64,000 nt of DNA from Aaosphaeria pasadenensis (GCA_022813625.1 JAKLMB010000008.1:124001-188000), one strand, 5' to 3'; positions 12,792 to 26,125 are shown, numbered from the stretch's first letter. Notes: a model not told the origin generated them from the sequence alone. Translations and numbers: made by a program.

Positions 12792-15700
12792 CTGCCATTC
12801 AACTGCCTCCCAGCAGCTTCCCTGTTGTGAAACGCTATGGAGCTGGGATGATACATGTTCATGTTTTTGATTATGTGGGTTAGTGATTCACCGACATCTT
12901 AGGATATGCTGGACTGTACGGGCCCAGACACTTGGGCATGGACGAGGGACATGGATGATGGGCTTTTCAGCGAGAATCCGCACCGCAATTCCGTAAAGGC
13001 CAGGCCAGCGGGGGGCACCCTTTTGTAGACCAACCATATCTCGCGGACATGCGTCCCCGGCCAGCAGACACGAAAGGTTGAAAGATGTTTGGCAAGTTTA
13101 GGGGAAGGGGAGGATTATTATGGCGTCGGTACTTTCCTCGTGTGTCAAGGGCTAGGAGCCTTAGTCCAAGGACCCTGAAAGTGACTCCATTCCCAGGCAT
13201 ATGGTACAAGGAGGGGAAATGGGAAATGTCAGTTGGGGCTACAAGAGGTTTGTCGTTCAAAAATGTAATTGACATATGACTGAATATACCCAGCCGTGAC
13301 GGAATGTTTCACACTACGATGATAATCCTCTACTTAAAATGAAGTGTTTCATTATCCCTATTTCTTCCTAAGTCTAATGTTGGAAGAGGCCGGATTTTCT
13401 TCTTCAGTCTCTTGGAAAGCTTCTGCAAATCTACGTATGCACCACATGCATACACATGACTTTCAATAATGTATGTTGTAGATAAGAAGCACAGCATTCC
13501 AATGACCACGTGGGCCCTTGCATTCATTCCATGTCAAGCTGTACCTAGGCGTCTAGTCTGAGCATTCAAGCATGAGTAATTGACATGGCTCGATATCAAT
13601 CAGGGATATATGTTTTCCCATGTCCTTCCAGAATCCAGATACATATCGAATATGATATGGGTGCTGGGAAAGTATCAACCCTTTGTCGTATTAGAATAGC
13701 CACCGAGACCACCGTCCGCCCTCTCGTAACAATTACCGACCGTGAGCTTGCTCCTCGTTCCGCCCAGCTAGCCCAGCCACACAATTACACCGTAAATGTC
13801 TCGAAATATTATACTGCGTAGCCAGGAGGGCCGGCCCCCGGTCGCGCCACCCACTCCACTGCAGCCTCCAATGCTCTCTCCCCAAAAGTCCTAACACCCA
13901 AGCTCGATACGCACCGTTTGATTAACTGCATTCATGGCCGCTAAGGGCAGCTTCGGAGTTCTATGTTCCGACCCACTTCGTGGCTCTGATGGTTCCGTGA
14001 CTGAGGTTCGAGTGGAGCCAGTCGAAGACGTCTAGTTGTACTTGTAGCAACAATGACGACGGTGGAGTTGAAGCAGTACGAATAGCAAGAGCAGCTTCGG
14101 AATAAAATCAGGAACGAGAAGGGAGTAGGTCGGAGCGGAGGGTTGATCTTCGGTGTGCCGGCCAAACCCTCGGACGCCACACACTCCATCAGTCGTCCCA
14201 TTGCGGTTTAACAACCGCAATCGATGGAGATTGGTTCCCATGATTCATTGCAGATAGTCCAACCCAGCTTCTGTTGGAGATGCTCGCCAGCGCTGATGGA
14301 AGAAGCATGTATGTACATCTAGTTTGGGCTTCTTTTAGTCGCCGTTTGCCCTCTATTTCTCTTGCCTATGCGGGTGCATGATTCCTTGCGATGTATTGAT
14401 TATTTAGCCTTTGGGGAAGGGGACCTGGATGCTTTTCCACACTCGCTCCACTTTCACTTTTTGGGACTTCGACATTGTGTGCTACTAACCGCAAATACCT
14501 CCGTAGACACCCAAAGCAGATACGCACTCTACCTAGAATCATGGAAGTGCTTCGCATCCGGGTGCTACCGAAAGGAAGTAGCGGATAATGTTGAGCCCAG
14601 GGATGAGGATGCGCTGCCATCCATGGCTAACCAGCGCCCGGGTTTTGTTACTGTGTTAGTTCTTATCGAATGAACAACACTTGGAACCATTCCTAATTGT
14701 GCAAACCAAGATCAATACCTACCAGGTACCTCTCTACGTCACGTGGGGCGCTTTCCGACAACCAAGGCAGACATCGCAGGGATTGCTAGACTTAGTTGGC
14801 GCCATGGCAGAAACCTGCGTTGACAATGGTGTTTGTCCTTGCATATCGAGAAAAATTCCGTGCGTGCATTTCATGCAGCAATTATTGTTTTCATTATTGC
14901 TTGGGCACGTGTTGGTGGAGTTGGGGAAGCAGTTGGGAACGCATAGCATTGAGGTAAGTGAGGCGAGAACGACACCAACACCCTTCGAGTGCATGTTGGT
15001 GCACTTCTGTATGTACAGCGTTTCATGATGTCTGCGCATGGGACAGTATTTACCAAGTTGGTTTATGATGCAGTGTGATGCTGCGGATGATGTTATCGAA
15101 ACTAACGACCACACTGGCTGAGGTGAGGTTGACTGCGGCTTTGCCGACTTCAACTATGACGACAGTCGGTTGCAGGGATTAGAGACAGTACAATATTCTC
15201 CTCATAAGATCAAGATCCAGATCTGATCGGTTTCATCTCTCCATGGTCTGTCAATGGCCTGACCAAACAACAAACGCATGTGCAACCTGCCTCTGAGTCG
15301 TGCAACTTCACGTCGGCCATCAAGCGGTTCTTCACCGTTGATCTTGGGTTCCCGCACCGTCATCCTGCGTAGTAAGGATTAGGCGCGGGTACATGGTACC
15401 GGGTCCTGTACCGACATCCTCCAGCAGCGGCTGCTACGAATCTTGAGCCATTTGAGCTGTGCGGCACAGAGTCATCGGGCCGTCGTCCATCTGGAATTCT
15501 GGGTCAACCTGATATGCCGAACGACTCCAAGCAACTAACCAACAGGAAAATCCATAGACTTTTTGACATTCCTATTTGGTTACAGTTGAAATGCACCAAC
15601 ACTGCCGTTGAATGTTGACCCACTACCTTTATGCATATGGCAAACGCTCATCTTCCGATCAGCACGGCACAGGTCTGTTAGTGGTGTTCGCTTGCATCAA

Positions 15701-17754
15701 GTTCCCGTGTCGCTCTGAACCATGCAAGCAAGGAAAGCAACGACCCTCGTCTACCATTTTAAGTTTCATTAATTTCCCGATTGTCGTCAATAGTTGCGTT
15801 CTAGGTGGGCGAACAGTTGCAGATGGGTCCTGTGCATAGATTTGGTGTAGTCCCTGTAGAGAGACTTTACAGCATCTTGACTCGTAAGCGTTCTAACATC
15901 TGACCCTGCTTTCGTAGAGAATGCGTAAGCGCTAGGGACGGGAACACATCACATTAGCAGGGTCAAGGAGACGATGAGCAGCGGAAAGGTTCCTCAGCGG
16001 CGGAAATGGGGAAACATGTGTTTCGGGTCTGTAAATGGGTCGATTATGGGTCGAGCATCTCTTCTGTACGAGGCCGGAAGGTGTGTCATGCTGGGGGGCT
16101 GGGATGCTAATCGATGCATTCGATGGGGTAAGAATTAGAAGCATGTAATAGATGATGCCAATACAATATCTGAATGCTTGATTCCAGTGCTTAAAAAAGG
16201 CAAGCTTGAGACGTAGTGGATGAAGAGGAGACTAACTAATGGTAAGAGTCAGTGGTCGGAAGTTAACAGCACGTGAAATTAGAGATGTTGTTCAAGTGCA
16301 CGGATCTTCGCCAAAATATTTGGAATTGCCGATTGTATGAAGCAGGGAGCTATGGGCAATGGAAATAGATTTCGGCATGATCTCAATATTGTCATCGTCG
16401 GCATTGCGGCACGACAAACCACTTCCTGACTTCGAGCTTGAAGAGCCGTGCGGCATATCCCTAGAAACACAATATTGCACAGATGTAGTTACAGAAATCC
16501 AAGGTCCCAATCAATAGTTCATCCTAGAAATATGTGGATGTATTATGAGAGCTAGAGATAAGGACAACTTTGAAACTTGGCTGCAAAACAACCTTTGGCA
16601 TGGATACTATAACGTGACCTAAGATAAATGATGATGTAGAGTAAATTGATGCCGTCTGCACCATGCTATGCAGGAAACTTTTGGCCTCCACAGTTGAGAC
16701 AGGGACCCCTCTATAGTTGATTACCGCCTTTCATATTGGGACTAAAATCCCGATTTGCTAAAAGCGACAGATCCATCTGTCATATGGGTTGGTTCTCAAG
16801 ATCTAGGTGGCTTGTCCAACCATGCTGTGCAGACTACGTATCACAGTCGACAAATTTTGAGGATAGCAACTCTTCTGTTCATGCCATTATGTACAGTTAT
16901 AGAACCTGTAGAGAACTTGTAAGGTAGCTTGCATTCATGCTCTAAGCACTCCATAATGCTTCGTCTAATTGCTATGAAATACGTCAAGCTAGAACATGAT
17001 ATCAACGCAAGCACTTACTCCACTATTACTATCGAAAGACTACAGACTTTACTACATCACCTTTGCTCATTGTTGACACTGTAATCTTGAAACCACCTTT
17101 TTCGACTTTGAGATGTACTAACTTGACAGTGTGCGTGATCCACGTTGATAATTGACATGACTTACCGCATGTCTTCTGCCTAAGAGTGATTCGGTGACAT
17201 CTGGACGGGTAATATCATCTATCTTTTTGGTACTGCCCCTGATTGCATCGCGCTGGTCCTAGATTGACTTATTCTCAACCCTCGATTAGCATCGTGACAT
17301 AGTAGCGAGGGCTTCGAACAGCAAAAGCCCTTCGGTAAACCGATTGACAAATGACCTAGAGGCCAATCCAAGTTTGTGACGATTATTGAGTATATCACAG
17401 GGCAGTTATGATCCAAATTAATGTCAATGTACTCAAGTACCTCAAAACGATTCCTTAGATTTTGAGGAGATGGCTCGGTGAATGCTAGATGGGCGAGATA
17501 TGAGTCTACTAGACGTCACCAAGTAGACAAGGTATATAGCAAGATGAAAGTAATGGGACAAACAACTTGCAAGACTGTCTCTGGTTGGTGTAAGATGCTA
17601 TAAAACTTTCTATTCCGACAGCATCGGAACTCTTTCCGAATGCCAAGATATCAAATGGCCGGGCCGACCTTCTCCGGCGGATTGGCGCCTGCGTGGAGCT
17701 GTCGACATCACAGTTGAAGCAGCTGGCAATCATCAACAAACACACAAAACAAAC

Positions 17755-18905
17755 ATGTCCGGGGGCTGGAATACCATCGAAAGCGATGCAGTAAGTGAAC
17801 ACTACCGCCCCGAAAGGCTTGGATCCTATGGTCCAGGGCTAAGCCAGCAGTGACTTTCATCCTAACGTTCCCCGCAGGGTGTCTTCACCTATCTTATAGA
17901 GAAGCTCGGCGTGAAGGATGTCCAGTTCGAGGAGCTCATGACCCTTGAGCCTGTAGAACTGCGTCAGGCTGGAAAGATATATGGAGTTATCTTCCTCTTT
18001 AAATACCCAACGGGCGAAAAGCGGTCGGACAAGCCAAACGACGGGACCTACGATCACGATGCATCGAGTAATATCTTCTTTGCTGCACAGACAATACAAA
18101 ACGCGTGTGGAACACAAGCACTGTTGAGTGTACTTCTCAACAAGGATGGGGAGGTAGATATCGGAAAAGAGCTTCGAGAGTTCAAAGAATTCGCTGGGGA
18201 GTTCCCTCCTGAGGTGAGTTTGTCAGCACCTGCCGTGGGCATGCAAAATACTCTATGATGTTGAGCTGAGCTTTCTACAGTTGAGGGGTGAGACATTATC
18301 GAATTCGGATCTCATTCGGGAAACGCACAACTCTTTTGCTAGATCATCGCCTTTCGTCGACGAGACGCAACGAACCGCCACCGAGGACGACGACGTCTAC
18401 CACTTCATAGCGTAAGAGCTCCGTCGCGGAATATTCTACTGGACTGATACTAATGTTTCACAGCTACACCTCGATAAACAATACCCTCTATGAACTCGAT
18501 GGCCTCCAACCAGCACCCATATCACACGGCGCTTGCACCACGTCCGAATTCCCAGACAAAGTCATTCCCGTCCTTCAGCGTCGCATCGCACGCTACCCCG
18601 CCACAGAAATCCGGTTCAATCTACTCGCCTGCGTTCGCGACCTCCGCATCCGTGCTCGGGAAATGGGAGACGAGGAAGCATTGGAGGCCGAAGATTCGAA
18701 ACGCTCAGATTGGCTTTGGGAGAACGCACTCCGACGGCATAACTTCGTTGGCTTTGTGGGCGAACTTCTCAAAGGTGTGGTCAAGGACAAGCTCAGCCAG
18801 GGAGACGGTGTTTATGAGAAGTGGGTTGAGGATTCGAAGGCAAAGACTCGGAGGAGAGTTGAGGATCGGAGGAAGAAGGGTCTCGGAGGCGACGACATTG
18901 AGTGA
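17755..18905 (+). CDS. ubiquitin carboxyl-terminal hydrolase, UCH37/UCHL5 type (peptidase C12)
   Basis: Cysteine protease that removes ubiquitin. The family member UCH37 (Uch2 in fission yeast) acts on the 26S proteasome. Four exons (17755-17790, 17878-18213, 18281-18411, 18464-18905) give 314 residues, near the 329 of human UCHL5. Catalytic residues are all visible: oxyanion Gln83, nucleophile Cys89 in a QNACGTQA context, His165 in VYHFIAY and Asp180 in YELDG. The C-terminal region (about 215-305) carries the UCH37-like tail rich in charged helices, including a DWLWENALRRHNFVGF segment, and ends in basic KTRRR/DRRKK clusters. The start is supported by the conserved SGGWNTIESD N-terminus, split by a phase-0 intron after codon 12. 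Its neighbours give no functional hint. Confidence 0.95.
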
Positions 18906-20505
18906 TCGACTGCCTGCAGAGGCCTTGCGAGGATCTGGCCCACCTCCGCAATTTTGAACCATCCCCCACAGCAGGGCACTCGACATTTCCCAGGAGTTCG
19001 ATTAGTCTTCCTGGAGAATACGGACGGCCTGTCGGAAACGACGGTGCTAATCGGAACGACAACAACAACACGACGGCTTGGCTCGCGCTTTACGAGACTT
19101 ACGAGGCACATGCAAAAGCGTACATGCAGATAATACAGCTCTGATCTAACTACATCATCATCTACATCCTCTCCATGCTATCGTGAAACCTGGTGCAACA
19201 ACGAGTTTGTTGGCGAGTGGCATCATCAGCCCCTAACGGCGACAGAGATAATGTACACCAAACACATATTATCAAACACCAAATACAGGGACTTACCAAG
19301 CAGCGCACTCCGCCATCTCGGATGCTAACAGGATCCGCTCCTCCAACCATCGCGATCGTCGCGGATGCAAATAGCATCCGCCCTTTCAACAACACCCCCT
19401 CGAGCATCATCCCCACAACCCAGCTTCCCATGCAGACATAACATCACATTTGTTCCCTTCCCATCATCGAAATTGGAAACCCTCCACCCATCCCGCACGC
19501 CCCTGCCCCCCCCTTTCCCGGCAGAGAGGGCACTCTAGACCCGCCGGACTGGCCGAGTGCCAGGATTCTATAGCTTTTCTTCCTGTGGATGCAAGGAACG
19601 ACACGTGCATTATGTAGCTTCTTGATTACACATGTCTTTGTAAAGAAGCCGATTGGGCTTAAAGTGTACATACATGATGTTAGCATGTGGCTACCCTGTG
19701 CCTCTGCATCATACCCCTTCTCTCAAAGGGGAAGATCGAGAGACATTACTAGATAAGAAAGCAAGATCGAACGAACTGAGTCGAACGAGTTGAATCGAAC
19801 ATATGACTGACCCAACACTGAGACGAAGCTTTTTCCCGTCTCTTCCAAACGTAGTCGTAGTCCAGTCCCAATGCAGTCCCAATACAGCCCCACTCCCAGT
19901 CCAATAGTTCCCAATGCATATGTACATATATAGTCGCCGACCCAGCAAGCAAGCAGGCAGGCAGACAAGCAGGCAGAAACGCGAACGCCACAGCGTCATA
20001 GCGGAGGTGAAAGACGCGGGACGCAAATGTAACATAGGTACAGAGGCCCAGAGGGTAGGCGCGCCCGGCAGGCCGCCTGCTAGTGTTTCATAGCCTATAC
20101 AAGGCAGAATACGTGCATTCACAGCCTCTAATACGCTGTAGTGGAACTAGCTTGAGGTGGGAAGATACATGATGCTAATAGATGGCCAGTCCCACGTGCC
20201 TGTCTTCTGTAGAATGGCATGTGTATCTTGCGTGCCGACTCCTACGCGCACACTCACGGGCAAGCCGAAGAACAAGTGAAGACTCCAAGCGAGCAAGCAC
20301 GACACAGCACGATATGCAAATAGCCTATTACCACCCGCATCCAAAAGATAAGGAGAAAGCAGGGGAGGAAGCAAGAAGAGCATTCCACGGCGTTCCCGAC
20401 ATCAGAGGACACATACCCACGAACGAGAATTGGGCGATGTGGGTCGATGGATTAGGTTGTGAGTTGAGGGAGTCGGGAGAACGAATGAAGTTCTGATATA
20501 CGGAC

Positions 20506-20537
20506 TCCTCTCTCTCCCTCTCCCTCTCCCTCTCTCT
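20506..20537 (+). repeat. (CTCTCC)n short tandem repeat
   Basis: About five hexamer units of CTCTCC/CTCCCT. Confidence 0.8.
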
Positions 20538-20969
20538 ATGCAGGCGGTTGATAAGTAAAGAGGGAGTTGTGATTGATCGACGGTGTTGACGTATAATTAC
20601 TCTAGATCTACACATGTACGTATATCGTGGCGTATGTCTAAGACGCCTCTGTGGTAGGGAGCGTCACAGGCGCAGCCCGCGATCGGTGGATGATGGGTAG
20701 GATAAGTAGATATTTACCTCTGTTGACAGATACCTGGAGGTAGATGTATGATGACTCGATCTCTCTTGGCAGCCCTGATTGATCTATCTATGCTCTGCCC
20801 AGTGCCTTTCACACTATACGTGATCCCCGAAGAGCTTCATCTATTCTGCTACACCACAATATATACGATGAAATAGTCTGTAAGTCATAAACAGCCTTGA
20901 GAGGAGCTTGCTTTCAGTCAGCTTCCTACCTACTTAGCTAAATTTCCACTAGATGGGGAGGTACGTACC

Positions 20970-21365
20970 TACCTTGTAAGAGTGATTTGATTTCCACTTA
21001 CAATATCGATTAGCCTGGTTTGATTCTACCTCCAATAGTTATTGGAACCTATCGGATTTCTATTTGTAAAAGTGCATGATCAGTATCAATATGTGGAATT
21101 TCAACCTACAGTAGCGAGTGATTAGAACCAGTTTCTACCTTCAATCATGATTAGAAACTGATTGATTTTTCCACCTGTAATATATCTTAATGTTGATGGA
21201 ACTTCTACCTGAAATATCAACCGTAGTCGATTGATGTTCCGAAGATTGACCAGAATCGGCACAATTTACATCTACTCGATTGACTATCTGCAACAGTGAT
21301 TGATTGACCACCTCAATCGACTGCCTCAATCGACTACCTCAATCAACTACCTACAGTAGCATTTG
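20970..21365. repeat. degenerate minisatellite, unit about 35 nt
   Basis: At least seven diverged copies of a unit with the pattern 'TTTCTACCT..AATAG..GATT.GAACC.G' follow one another. They start near 'GATTTCCACTTACAATATC', pass through 'TTTCTACCTTCAATCATGA' and continue to about 21250. After 21290 the array collapses to a shorter 13-nt unit (CCTCAATCGACTA). No reading frame stays open through it. Confidence 0.6.
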
Positions 21366-21575
21366 ATCGATCAACAACCCACCCCACAAACAGCTATACC
21401 AGTCCTTTCGCTCCAGGCCACCCCTCCACGCACTACCCTTTCCCCCCAATCTGAACGTTACAGAGTAATCACTCCACACGATCAACAAGTCAACAACAGT
21501 CACATTCCCAAGACCATCAAACCCGCCTTTCACACAAAAGGCACTCGGATATTTAAAAAATTTATTTTATTTATT

Positions 21576-21624
21576 CTACCTATGGCTACCTATGGCTACC
21601 TACGGCTACCTATGGCTATCTACG
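21576..21624 (+). repeat. CTACCTATGG 10-bp tandem repeat
   Basis: Nearly five consecutive copies with single-base changes (CTACCTACGG, CTATCTACG), just after an AT-rich run (ATTTAAAAAATTTATT). Confidence 0.85.
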
Positions 21625-22763
21625 TTGATGGTGGTGGTGATGGTTTGTGTCCCAGTATCGGGAGGTGTGAAGCTACCTACGTGAGTTGAAGGGGTCAAGG
21701 GGGGGGTTTTGACTATATAAAAAAACTATGGACATGTGAGGTGTTTTCTCTCTCTGCCCGCGAGCGGGAGGAAAGCTTGTGATGTGTTCTGGATTGCCTT
21801 TCCGGGCGATGGGGTGAGAGAGAAGGATGAGGGGGTGAAAACGCCGGTGGAAATGAAGTCGAGAGTGTGATGTCGTCTTGTCCTGTTCTGAGTCGATCCA
21901 GGAGGGAAAGAAAACGTACTTCGACGTAACGCTTTGGGAGATGAAGAGGAAAGAAAAATGAAATAGTTGCCGAGAAAACAATCGCCGAAGATGTTGAGAT
22001 GACGAGTAGAGAAAGTCGCCTTCCGAGAGAGTACGCTTGATGAAGTGAAGAAAATTGGGAGGGAAAGAAAAAGGAAAATCTATCTAATATGCCACCCGCC
22101 AATGTGTGATCCAACGTTTGTTCCATCTCTTTTATGTGTGCTGATACCATTAAATATTGCAGGGAGGTATATGTGTGTACCCCCAGGCGCACTTTTGCGT
22201 TCATTCATCGTGAAGGCCCAAATATGAAAATCCTCCCCCTTCGGATCCTGGAATGCTATATATACCCTTTGCTTTTTGAATTCTCGCTCTCGGTCATCCT
22301 GTCGCTGGTACGAACCGATGTGACCCCCCCTTCGCCATTTATAAGAACATGGTCCATGGGGAAAGGAAGGAACGAGCGTGATGGGAATGTTTTCATCTCT
22401 TTCTGTGTTTGTTTGTTTCTTTCTTTTGCCCGAATAGGTCGTAAATCAGGGATGCCAGATTCTGAAGTGACTTCCTTTTGCCAACGGGCGGTTTTTTTTT
22501 TCCTTTTCTTTCCTTTCCTTCCCTTCCCCGCGATATCAATACCCGTCTCCGCTTTGCTCACCCTGCAAGTGACTCCTCCTCTTACCAGAGCTTATTTCTG
22601 CTTCGTCATATGGTCGACTCTATCCCTTAGCGCCCACCCGTTTCCGTGCACAGCGCAACGCCCAAATCCAAAAGTTGTGCCCTTCCCGCATGCTTCCTGG
22701 TCATTTATGAAACCTGGAAGACGAAATAGCATTGCAAAGAGAGGCAGTGTACGGGTAAGACGA

Positions 22764-25700
22764 TCACAAGCCGTAGAGGTCACGGAAATTCCTCTGCTCA
22801 TCGGCAGGTAGATTGCCTAGAAAGCTATTGAAATCCGGAATCATACTCTTGTACTGCTGCAGGACCTGTTCAAAATTACGTTAAAATCGACAAATGTAGA
22901 GTGGAGTTGTGGTGAATAGGGTTTTGGCGTATGGAAGATGATTTGGGTTGTTCGAACTTACCTTCTGGAAATCGTCTCGGAACCATGCCTGCTCTTCTGT
23001 TGGTCCGTTGACAAGACTCCTGTCTGCCTTCGCCATTTCGCTGAAGAACTCAAGCAAGCTTTGCTCCATAGCGCCAGGGTTAGCGAGCATGATCCTCATG
23101 AAGCCAGTGAGTGCATGTCCCTTTTCGTCGGTCCACATTACGTGCTTGATCGAGCGGAGGAACGGAGGGGCAATCTGGGCAAGATGGGGTGCAAGATTCG
23201 ATGCGCAACCAATGCCGAGTCTACCGAGAGCAATGGCTGCATTTTCGTTCAACGACTCAGGAACCTTTCCGTCGAAGAGGATTGTTCCAATCTTCTGGAG
23301 CAATTGATCGATATAAGGTTGCATGCCCTCGCGATGCCTCATGGAGATTTCTCCAACAGACCAGCAGGCATTGTTGATCACGGAGTAGCCAGTCTCCTCA
23401 GCGTCCCGGGCGACCTGTGCGAGGTCCAGTTGGGAGATCAGAATTTCGAGTATGTTGGGGAGGTGTGGCTGGAGCTGGATGAAGACATAGATAGCACAGT
23501 CTCCGAGGAGGGCATATGCTGATTGCCTTACGTCGTTGTTGGTATCTCGCATGCAGAGAGCAAGTAGTTGGAAGAAGTTCTGCGTCGATGCAACGAGCTG
23601 AGTACCTGATGGCCTGTCGAGTGCTTGGATAATAGCACTGAGAAGGTCCAAACTTGTCACGAGGAAGTCCTTATCGGGTATGTCCAATCCGGGGTTGGTT
23701 TCTGCCATCATTGTTTCCTCCAGGTTGCGGTGTATAATGTTGATACATTTTGAGAAGATGCCAGGTGCATATGGCGCAAATAGCTCTCCAAGTGCTGTTG
23801 CAACGTAGGACAAACATTCGAGGAGGGGAAACATCTCCTTCGACTGGTCGGAGACCTTGTTCCACCGTTGAATGAGAGCTGGCATGAGGATATTGACGAG
23901 ATTTGGTTGGGCCAAGGCGGGGCCAACATGTTCGGCCAACGTCTGGACGCAGTCGTAGAGTATGAACATGTTACGGTCTTTGTATCGAGCAAAGCATTCA
24001 ACGAAGTGCTGCACAATCACCTGGCAGTAGTCCTTCAATTTGCCCATCGATTTCTCTTCGAGATTGGCAAAGCCGGATGCCGCAGCTTCCTGAACGCGCT
24101 TGTTCTTGTCCAACATCTTCTTCAAGAGACCGGCCATCATGGGCTCGAAAAACTCTTTCTTGCCGGCGTCATTCAATCCTGCAGCCCAGCCAGAATATCG
24201 ACCGAGTGCCCAACACGTAATCTGCCGAACGACGGGTTCGGAATCGTCTAATAATGAAAGCAGAAATGGAGTCAACGATGGGAGATGGGGCGTCACATCA
24301 TCCATGCAGCCATCGGCGATGGCACCGAGGGCAAGGACAGCAGCTTCTCTGTTCGGCCAGTCGGGGTGCATGAGGTTGGTGGTAAGATATGGTAGAGTGG
24401 CGGCAAAAACGGGTTCGTGGAAGACAGAAGCAAGCACATCAAGCGCAGCAGCGGAACATTTGCGCAGATTCCACATCTCTTCGGGGTCGGCCAGAGAATC
24501 ATCGTCATCAAAGTCGTCAATCTCTCCTTCACTGAGATCGTCGTCATCGTCTGGCATAGCGGACGCACCGTCATTTCCATTTGCGCCCGAAGTGGGCTCA
24601 CCATTGGCGTTTGTCCCCCTCCCTGCTTTGCTCGTCGCAAATGCGGGCTTTATATCCTCCTCTTTGTCCTCGAGTTCGGCATCCTCCTTCTCTCCCTCGA
24701 GTCGCAGAATGTCGTCTTCGCCATACACCATGCTTTCGAGGAGAACCGGCACAATCTTTGGAAGATGGGGTCCCAGGCAGTTACGCAGCTTTTCGTCCTC
24801 GCCGACGCACAGCCAGAATTCCGCCGCGTCCAATGCAAGGTCGGCGTTTTCCACGTTTCGCTGTTGGGTGACCATATAATCCACCAGACCTTCCATGTGT
24901 GGGATGATCTTCTGCGGCGCGATATCTGCAATGTGGACAAAGGAGCGACAAACGTGCTTGCGCACTTCATCGCTGGGGTCACTGGCCAGTCGGAAGAGCT
25001 GCTGCATGACGGCATCCAGATTCTCAACCACGGCTTGGGGTTTCTCGGGGATGAAGACATTCATGCTGGCAAGCGCGTCCGATCGTACCTTTGGGAGTTC
25101 ACTCGTAGTGGATTCAAGCAGCTTCGGGAACATGAAGTTCAAAGGTCGCTGTCCCTGGTAGTCCTTATCGAGTGCCTTTTTGTTATCCTCGCAGATCTTC
25201 AACAACGCACTCATGCCACCCTCCTGAGCTTGCTTGGGGACATTGCCTTCTGCATTGCTCACCAAATTGATCAACTCAGAGAGGACCTGGGGCCAACCCA
25301 TGATGCCTCCCTGGCGAACCATTTCGGTTATAACGTTTCCGGCATAGCCTCGCATTTGCGAGTTGTCGTCTCGGAGAGTGTGCAAAATGATCGATCGCAT
25401 ATAGTCCTTGGACGAGTCTGGGATGGCCTTGTATGACGTTCGGACGTTGTTCTTTAGCATGACGGCAGCGGCAGCTCTGGCTGAAAAGTAGCTAGTGGCG
25501 TCCATATTGACGGCGGGCGGGGGCGAACTACTCGAGAAGACGAAAGCGAGGTATTTGTCAATGTCAGGCGATTGCCTGGCCTGCTTGAGCAACTGCATCA
25601 TGGGCAACGGTTAGTCGCAAGAAACTTTTAAAACTTGTGAGATGGGGAAGGAAGGATTTGGGGGACTTACGAGCTCGGCATTTTTCTGTGCGTTGATATC

Positions 25701-25772
25701 ATGACCACTGAGAGAGTCCTTGAGGCATTGAGCAAGCTGCCTCAAAGGCTGCTCTTCTGGTTGCCACGACAT
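22764..25772 (-). CDS. transportin / importin subunit beta-2 (karyopherin Kap104)
   Basis: Nuclear import receptor of the karyopherin-beta family. In yeast and animals this branch carries mRNA-binding proteins with PY-type signals into the nucleus under RanGTP control. Three exons on the minus strand (25671-25772, 22962-25592, 22764-22865) give 944 residues, as expected for fungal Kap104. The N-terminus (SWQPEEQPLRQLAQCLKDSL) is that of the family, and HEAT repeats fill the length. Residues about 329-404 form a long Asp/Glu-rich loop, matching the acidic loop transportins use to release cargo. The final 33-codon exon (ends RNFRDLYGL) restores the conserved C-terminus, which the unspliced frame would lose. 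About 270 nt upstream of the start contain no ATG on the coding strand. Confidence 0.97.
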
Positions 25773-26125
25773 GGTGGGCGGTAAGTGTTGTTGCGGTGGG
25801 AATGGTGGTGATGTGTTGAAAGGGTGGATAGGATAGGTAGTGATGCGGGGGGGAAAAAAGTGACGGCGGGACCGTCGAAAAAGGCGGCGGCGGCAAAGCA
25901 AAGATTAGCGGAGCGAGTGTAAGGTTGGAACACTCTATCTGCGATGGAGGAAGAGGAAAGGTAAGAGGCGGATCAGAAGAGAGAAAAAGAATACGGAGAG
26001 AAGGTCGTGGAGTCGGCTTGCGCTGTAATTTCTGGTAGGTTCATTGTTAGCATTCAGTGTGTGGTAATGGTAAGTAAATGTACGAGTATGGAGGAGTGAG
26101 TATTGCCTGCTGTGTGGTGTGGTGA

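Larger units (their letters stand above)
5901..17754. other. 11.9-kb gene-poor interval
   Basis: No open frame here exceeds about 160 codons, and none looks like a conserved protein or can be extended with introns. The sequence is not simple repeat. It contains scattered microsatellites (GC-alternating run near 6951-6964, GGTCAA repeats at 12412-12439), a near-perfect palindrome at 12773-12791 and copies of the TACGGAGTA 9-mer. The distal part (about 16.1-17.5 kb) is visibly richer in A+T than its flanks and may hold a decayed element. Long non-coding transcripts or orphan multi-exon genes with very short exons cannot be excluded. Confidence 0.55.
18906..22763. other. intergenic region with minisatellite
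   Basis: A 3.9-kb gap between the convergent UCH37 and Kap104 genes. It contains a CTCTCC repeat (20506-20537), a degenerate minisatellite (about 20970-21365) and a 10-bp CTACCTATGG array (21576-21624). A purine/pyrimidine-biased stretch runs up to Kap104. The longest frame (22134-22811) is pyrimidine-rich and overlaps the last Kap104 exon, so I do not call it. Confidence 0.6.

Noticed and set aside
20182..20496. 104-codon frame with a plausible C-terminal half (HGVPDIRGHIPTNENWAMWV)
   Set aside because: Short, no homology recognised, competing open frames on the opposite strand and no supporting splice signals. It may deserve a homology search but is not called.
22134..22811. 225-codon plus-strand frame near the Kap104 3' end
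   Set aside because: Pyrimidine-rich, Phe/Pro/Ser-biased translation that overlaps the conserved last exon of Kap104 on the other strand.
24100..25436. Long plus-strand frames (259 and 339 codons) over the Kap104 gene
   Set aside because: They are antisense shadows of the Kap104 HEAT-repeat coding sequence. Composition follows the opposite strand and no family is recognisable.
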